Positions 57,657-64,000 of a DNA stretch of 64,000 nt are shown piece after piece. How positions within the stretch are numbered: position 1 is the first letter of the stretch; every line of letters starts with the position of its first letter. The notes under the pieces are model-generated. The model was not told where the DNA came from. It worked only from the letters and a program-made list of their open reading frames with translations, and searched no databases. Source of the stretch: Plotosus lineatus (taxonomy: Eukaryota > Chordata > Actinopteri > Siluriformes > Plotosidae); NCBI GenBank assembly GCA_024760905.1, contig CM045729.1:10534580-10598579 (forward strand), read 5' to 3'. Position numbers and translations under genes: made by a program.

Positions 57657-59016
57657 GATAGAATGAATGTAAAAAAATTGTACTTTCAGTAGCTTACTGT
57701 ATTGTACAGTGTCCTGCATCTTCTCGCAGACTCTGAACTTCAGGTTGTTCAGATGCTTTGCCACATGGATCAGTGCTCCTGAAAGCTCCTCTGGATGCTG
57801 CAGTGTGCACTGGGCTCTGTAAACACATTCGGGAGTCAGTGCTGCTGTGGGTTTGGATTGAGAAACACAGAGAATGAGAGAGAAAGGAAGATCACCTCTC
57901 ACCTTTTCACTGTGGCCTTGTAGTTCTGTAAAACATCAAAGTAAATGCCAGTGGATATGATTGACATTTTTATACCAATGAAATGTGGTGTTTCTGATGA
58001 TGGAAACAAGTTTTACTTTCTCACAGTATAAATACTGAATAAATGATCCTCACTTGTAAGAACGAGACGTCTTCAGCTCTCATGTCCTCTTCGATGGCTC
58101 TGATTGTGTCTGAAAGAGATGAAATGTCTCTGCTCAGCTTCTCCATCTTCTCCTTCATCATCTGACTCTTCTGCTCCTCTTCCTCTCTCAGTGCAGCGAT
58201 CCTGACTGTCTCTTCATCTCGTAGAAACCGGTGAAGCTTCTCAAACTCCTCCTTAATCTGACGCTCTGTGTGTTGGGCCTGAATCTGCAGTGAAGAGGAA
58301 ATCCAATGAAATATAATCCATTATGCAATGATGTAAAATATAATTATAATATCAAACCCATGCTATTGTTTCTGACCTTTCTATGCTCTGCAGTCTGACT
58401 CCAATTCAGTTTACAGTCTTTAAAGAGCTCCAGTTTCTCCTGTAGGGGCTTCAGAGCAGTTTTGAGCTCCTCCTGAAACAAATCCACACAATCCACACAC
58501 TGCATGGAGACTCTGTGTTTCAGATATTATTTGACGCATCGTTACCTCACACCACTGTTTCTTAGGGAGATTACTGTACAATGTTCAGCGTGTGGTTTTA
58601 AAATATACATTATTTACCTTCCAGTCTGTTACTGCCTCATCAAGGGGGCAGAATTTGTGGTTGGTGTGTTTTCTTGAATCCCGACACACCACACACACCG
58701 GCTGTTGATCGTCCAGACAGAAGAGTTTGAATTTCTCACTGTGCAGACTGCAGACTGTTTCAGACCCTGATGAAGATCTCTGAGTTCTCTCCTGTAAGAA
58801 AGTCTCACACAGGTTCTTTAAGGCCAGATTGAAGGGAGGAGAATCCTTAGATGACTTCCTCCTACAAACGGGACATTCTCTAGATCCTTTGGTCTCCCAG
58901 AACTTCTCCAAACACACTTTACACACACTGTGACTGCAGCCCAGAACAACAGGATTCTTGAAGATTTCACAGCACACAGGACAGGAGAAATCCTCTTCTG
59001 AGAACTTAGAAGCCAT
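55999..59016 (-). CDS. TRIM35-like E3 ubiquitin ligase, copy 3 (intact)
   Basis: Six exons: 59016-58618, 58472-58377, 58284-58054, 57925-57903, 57816-57698 and 56522-55999 (stop TAA). The product is about 463 residues. The RING (Cys12, 15, 27, His29, Cys32, 35, 48, 51) and B-box 2 (Cys89 to His120) are complete; the coiled coil is in exons 2-4 and PRY-SPRY in exon 6. The RING/B-box exon differs from copy 1 at about 9 of 133 residues. The SPRY exon differs at about 25 of 174, clustered between GDCTRW and VSTPQP. One codon is missing near PERFND relative to copy 1. The ISRE is at 59058-59071. A Rex3 element sits 30 bp beyond its likely poly(A) signal. The role as cytosolic, probably interferon-induced E3 ligase is inferred from the family and the motif. 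Confidence 0.92.
56530..56577. repeat. (CA)n microsatellite in TRIM intron 5
   Basis: Adjacent to the SPRY exon acceptor, as in copy 1. Confidence 0.9.
57000..57245 (-). mobile_element. SINE-A (RTE tail) in TRIM intron 5
   Basis: Same insertion as 10050-10290 and 43411-43665. Confidence 0.85.
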
Positions 59017-59057
59017 TTTATTTTGCTGTTGTTGTTCTCTCCAGTCCGAATGTTCAG

Positions 59058-59071
59058 AGTTTCACTTTCAC
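59058..59071 (-). promoter_or_regulatory. ISRE upstream of TRIM copy 3
   Basis: Plus strand AGTTTCACTTTCAC, an exact ISRE core, ending 42 bp from the ATG as in copy 1. A third TTTC-like repeat follows (cactttgatt). Confidence 0.75.
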
Positions 59072-59744
59072 TTTGATTAAAAGTAATTACAGCCTGATTT
59101 CAGGTTTCTTTAAAGTTAAACACATGACTTTGTAGATCCAGTTATTAATCACTTCTTCTCACAGTGCTGACAATGAGACTCAGCTTTCTCCAGAAACTGA
59201 GAATAAAACAAAACTCACCAGAGCAGAACACTGCAGGCTGGTTAGGGAGTTATGGTCATCTTAGACTACACACTTCCTGAATAGGAGGAGTTTTAGAGAG
59301 ACTTTTAGAGAGAATGCTGTTCGAAACATTCGCAGTCACTGAATGTCACAAAATGACATTCATCAGAAAAGTTGGCAAATCCAAAATCTACTTAGCTCAT
59401 TAGCATTCACCGCACGAAGAGTTAGCCTAAAGTCTGTTCAATAAACAAACAACTGCACTTATTACACTTGTGTCTCTAACGTTGGGGTAATGGACAATAT
59501 AGCAATGTACATCAGTCTCCTGTAGATGGAAGCAAAGGAGAAATATGTGAGAAAAGAACATTGATAAGAAAAATATGAATTATCAACAAATTCATTCAGT
59601 CATTGCAGTTTTCCCCCTCCTGACTTGCAATGGTTCCTTAAAATCTCTCTAATCACAGACAGTGAGACGTGTGGCTGGCCTTTGATCATCCAGTTTGCTG
59701 CACTGTGTGTGTGTGTTGGGGGGGCGTGTTCGCAATGACAATTA
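59072..59744. other. TRIM copy 3 upstream region
   Basis: Aligns with 12129-12800. Non-coding. The alignment stops at 'gcaatgacaatt', where the LINE begins. Confidence 0.65.
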
Positions 59745-60874
59745 TTGCTTACGAAAGGGCTTTGAGGAGCCATGGGGGCTACCCTTTCTTTCCTCTTTGC
59801 TCTTTTCTCAGCTAGCTTGTTTATTCTGTTTGTTTCAGCTTTGTTGATACCATTGTTGACAGTGGTCTTCCAGAGCTGGCGTGTTTCAGCAGTGCCTTCC
59901 CAGGTGTTTATGTCGATGCCAGATAATTTCATGTCCCGCTTGCACACGTCCTTGTACCGAAGCTGTGGTCTTCCTGTGCGGCGGGAGCCCTCACTCAGCT
60001 CTCCATACATGTCTTTAGGGATGCGCCCCTCATCCATTCGTCGTACGTGACCCAACCACCTAAGTCGTCTCTGGCTCAGCAGTGCGAGCAGACTTGGCAT
60101 GCCAGCAAGCTGTAGTACCTCGGTGTTGGTTACTCTGTCTTGCCATTTTATATGGAGCAGACGCCTGAGACAGCGAAGGTGGAAGCTGTTGAGTCGCTTT
60201 TCCTGACCAGCGTACGTGGACCAGGTCTCACTGCCATAAAGGAGTGTGCTGAGTACACAGGCCTGGTAGACACGTAGCTTGGTGTTCTCTGTTAGCTGGG
60301 TATTACTCCATACACGCTTGTTCAGTTTGGACATCACTGCGGCGGCTTTCCCGATTCTGCATGAGAGCTCTATGTCAAGAGAGAGAGTGTTGGTGATAGT
60401 GGATCCCAGGTAGGTGAAGGAGTCCACGACCTCAAGCTGCGTGTTATTTACGTTGATGTTTGGAACTGTGTTCGTGCCCTGGGCCAGGATGGTTGTCTTC
60501 TTCAGGCTGATGGTCAGTCCGAATTCATTACAGGCATGGGACAGGCGATTGACTAGCTCTTGAAGACCAGCCTCAGTGTGGGACGTCAGTGCAACGTCAT
60601 CCGCGAACAGCATCTCGCGGATGAGGACCTGCCTCACCTTCGTCTTAGCGCGCAGTCGAGCGATGTTAAACAATTTTCCATCTGACCTGGTGTGGATATG
60701 GATCCCTTCCTCACTGTCAGAGAAGGCATACTGAAGAAGCATCGAGAAGAATATCCCAAAGAGTGTCGGTGCTAGGACGCAGCCTTGCTTCACACCACTG
60801 CTCACTGGGAAAGCTGCAGAAGTCCCACCATTGAAGCAGACTGTGCTGTGCATGTCCTTGTGAAAGGAGGTCAC
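59745..60874 (-). pseudogene. LINE RT palm/thumb ORF
   Basis: About 377 codons of element sequence are open, starting just after the stop at 60908. It contains the catalytic LFADDVALTS box and the C-terminal RRTGRPQLRYKDVCKRDMKL region. Reading then continues into host flank. The product would lack endonuclease and RT motifs 1-3, so it is not a functional protein. Confidence 0.8.
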
Positions 60875-63600
60875 GATATGAAGTAACCTTTGAGGACATC
60901 CAATCTTCTACAGGAGGCTGAAGAGTCCGCTTCTGCTGACCAGGGCGAATGCTTTAGTCAGGTCTATGAAAGCAATGTACAGGGGCTTCTGCTGCTCCCG
61001 ACACTTCTCTTGCAGTTGACGAAGTGAGAAGATCATCTCGACTGTGGATCGGCCTGCCCTGAAACCACACTGCGATTCTGGGTACACCCGGGAAGCAAGA
61101 ATCTGAAGGCGAGTAAGGAAAACACGAGCAAAGACTTTTCCTATGATGCTCAGGAGGGAGATGCCACGGTAGCTGTTACAGTCACTGCGGTTACCCTTGT
61201 TTTTGTAGAGGGTTACAATGTTTGCATCGCGCATATCCTGGGGGATGAACCCTTCCTTCCAGCATAAGCACAGCAGCTCATGGAGGTGCTGCAGAAGTGC
61301 TGGCTTGCCACTCTTCAAGACTTCAGGGGGGGATGCCATCCTTTCCAGGGGCTTTTCCACAGGCGTACAGCTCCAGGTAATGTTCCACCCAGCGTTCAAG
61401 CTGCTTGCCTTGGTCCGTGATCACCTCCACGGTCTTGGTCTTGAGGGGTGCAGTCTTAATTGTGATTGGGCCAGTAGCTGTCTTGATGCCATTGTACATG
61501 GCCATTGCATTGCCAGTGTCAGCTGCCATCTGGATCTTGCTGCAGAGGTTCAGCCAGAAGTCGTTTGCACAGAGGTGGGCTGTCTGCTGGGCCTTGTTTC
61601 GTGCAGCTTTGAGGGTGTCCCGAGTACTGGTGCTGGGGTTTTGCTTGTATGCTAGGAGGGCTTCCCTCTTGGCTTCTGTCACAGGCTGCATCTCCTCCCA
61701 GTGAGCCTCGTACCAGTCTACACTCCGACGCTCCTTTTTCCCAAAAGTGGTGAGGGCTGTTGTGTAGATAGTATCTCTTAGGAAGCTCCACTTGCTGTTG
61801 ATGTCTTTGCCAGGAGTCTGCAAAGCCAACTTCTCCTTGACTGTGTTATGAAACAGTTGGATTCGCTAGGGATCCCTTGAGGAGCAGGTGTTGATGCATG
61901 GGAGGCCTTTAGTTTTAGAGTGATGGATCCTCTTTGTGGTCAGCCGTATCCTGCTTCCAACGAGGGTGTGGTCTGTGTCGCAGACTGCGCTATGGAAACT
62001 TCTAGTGTGGAGAATGCTGCTCAGATCTGTGCGCCTGGTGAGGATAAGGTCTAGCTGGTGCCAGTGGCAAGATCTGGGGTGTCTCCAGGAAACTTTGTGG
62101 CGGGCGTTGCACTTGAAGTATGTATTTGTTACACACAGGCCATGATGGCAGCACAGTTCCAACAACCTCTGTCCATTCTCATTCATCCTGCCTATGCCGT
62201 GGTGACCAAGGCAGGAAGGCCAGGTGTCACAGTCGGCGCCCACTCTAGCCTTGAAGTCTCCTAGTTGGTAAAGTCCTTCAGTGCTGGGGATCCTGGAAAT
62301 TGTATCATCCAGAGACTCGTAAAACTGTTTTTTGGCCTCTGGGGTGGAACTGAGTGTTGGTGCATAGATGCTGAGGAGATTTACAAAACCTGCAGTTGTA
62401 GAGAGGCGTAAAGTGAGGATTCTCTCTGATCCACTGGTAGGAGGTTCAATTGCCGTAGTCAATGAGTTCTTCACAGCGAACCCTACACCATGCAGTCTCA
62501 GGTTGTCCTGTGGCAGGCCCTGCTAGTAGAAGGTGTAGTTGGCCTCTTTGATAGTACCACTGTCAGCCAGGCGGGTTTCCTGTAGACAAGCAATGTCGAT
62601 ATTCAGACGTGTCAGTTCATGGTCGATGACTGCAGTCTTGCGGGCATTGTCAATTTGCTGAAGATCACTTGTCAGTCCGGGACACATAGTCCGTACATTC
62701 CAGCTTGCTATTCGAAGAGCTGGAGTCTTTGTATCTATCCATTTTTGTCTGCCTGGTGCAGAATTTACAGCTTGCTTGTCGAGATGGTCAGTCCCTAAGC
62801 ACTGCACACCCAGCAAGGCAGGCGAGCTGTGGCAGGACAGCACCTTACTGGCTGGGGGCTGCCCAGCTTGGAGCGGGCGGTAGCTGTCCAGTGAGACATG
62901 ATGGTCTCTCCCACTGTCGGAAGTAGCCCCAGGCGCCCGTATCCTACGCCAATCGGAATGAGCTTTTAACCGGTAACTGCTACTACTCGTGTTGAGCAAA
63001 AGTCCTGCATCAATGCTGGAGTGTCCTCTCCAGTGTGCTACGAGCCTGGGCGGGAACTATGGAGAACTTGTGCTGCCCAGACGTCAAGTCCCCCCTCTCG
63101 GCCTCGCTGATAGCATCCAAAGGAAAGGAAGATCCAGTACAATTTGGTACCAGCGCAGCTGCAGGAGTTGCCAGAAGGTAGGGGAATCCTCAGACCAACT
63201 GCCTTAGGGGCTCCACTCCGGATTTCTGTAGGGTTTACTCCTTAGCCTTCTCCCAATCAAGGGAATCCACAAGGCAGTGGGACTATTTAACCCATAGTTG
63301 GGGATTTGGGTCATGGGCGTCAGGGCGTGTCCACACACCGGTGGGCCTGCATGCCACATGTCTGGGGGCCAAACCTCCTCCGAGTCCCCTGTAGTTCAGC
63401 CTGAGTCCGCAAGGTACTCAGTTACCATGTGTGTGCCGCAAGGAGGCACTACATGGGGCTTGATGGTGGAGAGGCTATGTACTGGCAGGGAGAGACTTAC
63501 TCACTCGGCTCCCCTTTTCACAGGCAAGCTGCTAGCCAGTGGTGTTAGTTGAAAGCGAGAGGTGACAAGCACTACTACTACGACCACAATTACCACACTT
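59745..63600 (-). mobile_element. APE-type LINE, near full length (clade unassigned)
   Basis: Minus-strand element with a 5' region (about 63600-63000), an endonuclease and a complete RT. The endonuclease has IASWNVRTMCPG, IDIACLQETRLADSGTI, YAPTLSSTPEAKKQFYESLD and SWRHPRSCHWHQLDLILTRR. RT has DANIVTLYKNKGNRSDCNSY, GISLLSIIGKVFARVFLTRL, FIDLTKAFALVSRSGLF, GVKQGCVLAPTLFGIFFSML and MLFADDVALTS. The C-terminal part has RWLGHVRRMDEGRIPKDMYG. Lesions are in-frame TAG stops at about 62521, 61866 and 60908, and a one-base shift at a run of seven G at about 61326. It belongs to a family widespread in fish and invertebrates whose clade I cannot name safely. It splits segment R3 between the equivalents of 12795 and 12825. 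The exact 5' boundary is uncertain. Confidence 0.9.
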
Positions 63601-63639
63601 TGCGCATCACAACACCCATTTGACACATACTGTGGAACC

Positions 63640-64000
63640 AACATCTGAATAAACAACAGTTTGGTTTCATGCCAAGAAAGAGCACCACAGATGCATTGTT
63701 TGCCGTGAGAATGTGAATACAGAAGTACAGAGAAGGTCAGAAGGAGCTGCATTGTGCCTTTGTGGATCTGGAGAAAGCATATGACAGGGTGCCGAGGGAG
63801 GAACTGTGGCATTGCATGAGGAAGTCTGGAGTGGCAGAGAAGTATGTTAGAGTGGTGCAGAACATGTATCAGAGATGTAGGACAGTGGTGCGGTGTACTG
63901 TCGGTGTGACAAAAAAGTTCAAGGTGGAGGTGGAACTGCATCAAGGGTCAGCTCTGAGACCCTTCTTGTTTGCTATGGTGATGGACAGGCTGACAGACGA
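63640..64000 (+). mobile_element. RTE-clade LINE, 5'-truncated, runs off the window (copy 6)
   Basis: Starts with the same junction as 12846 (shared upstream 'actgtggaaccaaca') and shares diagnostic differences such as 'gtggtgcggt' with it. It is therefore the paralogue of copy 2 in segment R3. RT parts [20 protein letters not shown] and [17 protein letters not shown] are readable; a TGA at about 63716 and other changes break it. Confidence 0.88.

Larger units (their letters stand above)
48099..64000. repeat. Paralogous segment L3+R3 (TRIM copy 3)
   Basis: The left part (to about 50950) aligns with 23735-26935, the right part with 3690-13200. It is the only copy in which the rsph14-side and TRIM-side parts are contiguous. 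Later insertions are SINE-A 48465-48800, SINE-B 49209-49512, Rex3 52528-55785 and the LINE at 59745. Confidence 0.8.

Overview
The window is from a teleost fish nuclear genome. It holds spliced vertebrate genes with GT-AG introns, Rex3 and Rex1-like LINEs, Tc1 and hAT transposons, tRNA-derived SINEs and dense microsatellites. There are no prokaryotic operons and no CRISPR array. More than half of the sequence is transposon-derived, and most of those copies are broken.

The host content is a tandemly amplified segment. It carries a TRIM gene of the fish TRIM35-like/zinc-binding-protein-A33-like type (RING, B-box 2, coiled coil, PRY-SPRY) together with 3' exons of an armadillo-repeat gene that I read as rsph14. 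TRIM copy 1 (9050-12073, minus) and copy 3 (55999-59016, minus) have six uninterrupted exons with matching splice phases (464 and 463 codons by my count). Copy 2 (42556-45439, minus) is a pseudogene. Copies 1 and 3 have a canonical ISRE 42 bp upstream of the ATG; in copy 2 that site has decayed. The simplest reading is a small array of interferon-inducible E3 ligase genes whose SPRY domain is diverging. The rsph14 pieces are relics carried along with the TRIM copies.

Layout. 1-3568: SINE pieces, a Rex1-like LINE and a Tc1 relic. 3690-13843: first duplicate segment (TRIM 1), split by an RTE LINE at 5326-8460. 12846-18394: two more RTE copies, one holding a nested hAT element. 18395-23645: foldback repeat, Tc1, solo LTR, Rex3 piece and SINEs. 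23735-26935: rsph14-side duplicate with a LINE inside. 27266-30079: hAT element. 30139-33542: Rex3 copy with an inverted 5' end. 35691-37758 and 39276-40471: RTE copies. 41870-45727: TRIM pseudogene segment. 45730-48076: microsatellites, SINEs and an LTR-element end. 48099-64000: the most complete duplicate (rsph14 exons, Rex3 insertion, TRIM 3), then a near full-length LINE and an RTE copy that runs off the end.

Three points deserve a second look. A tRNA-headed SINE family occurs with two unrelated 3' tails, one of which is a fusion of the 5' and 3' ends of the RTE LINE in this same window. The paralogous segments provide empty sites that order several insertions in time. The TRIM copies show matched ISRE retention or decay and a SPRY divergence hot spot. 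I did not find a clearly unprecedented molecular system.
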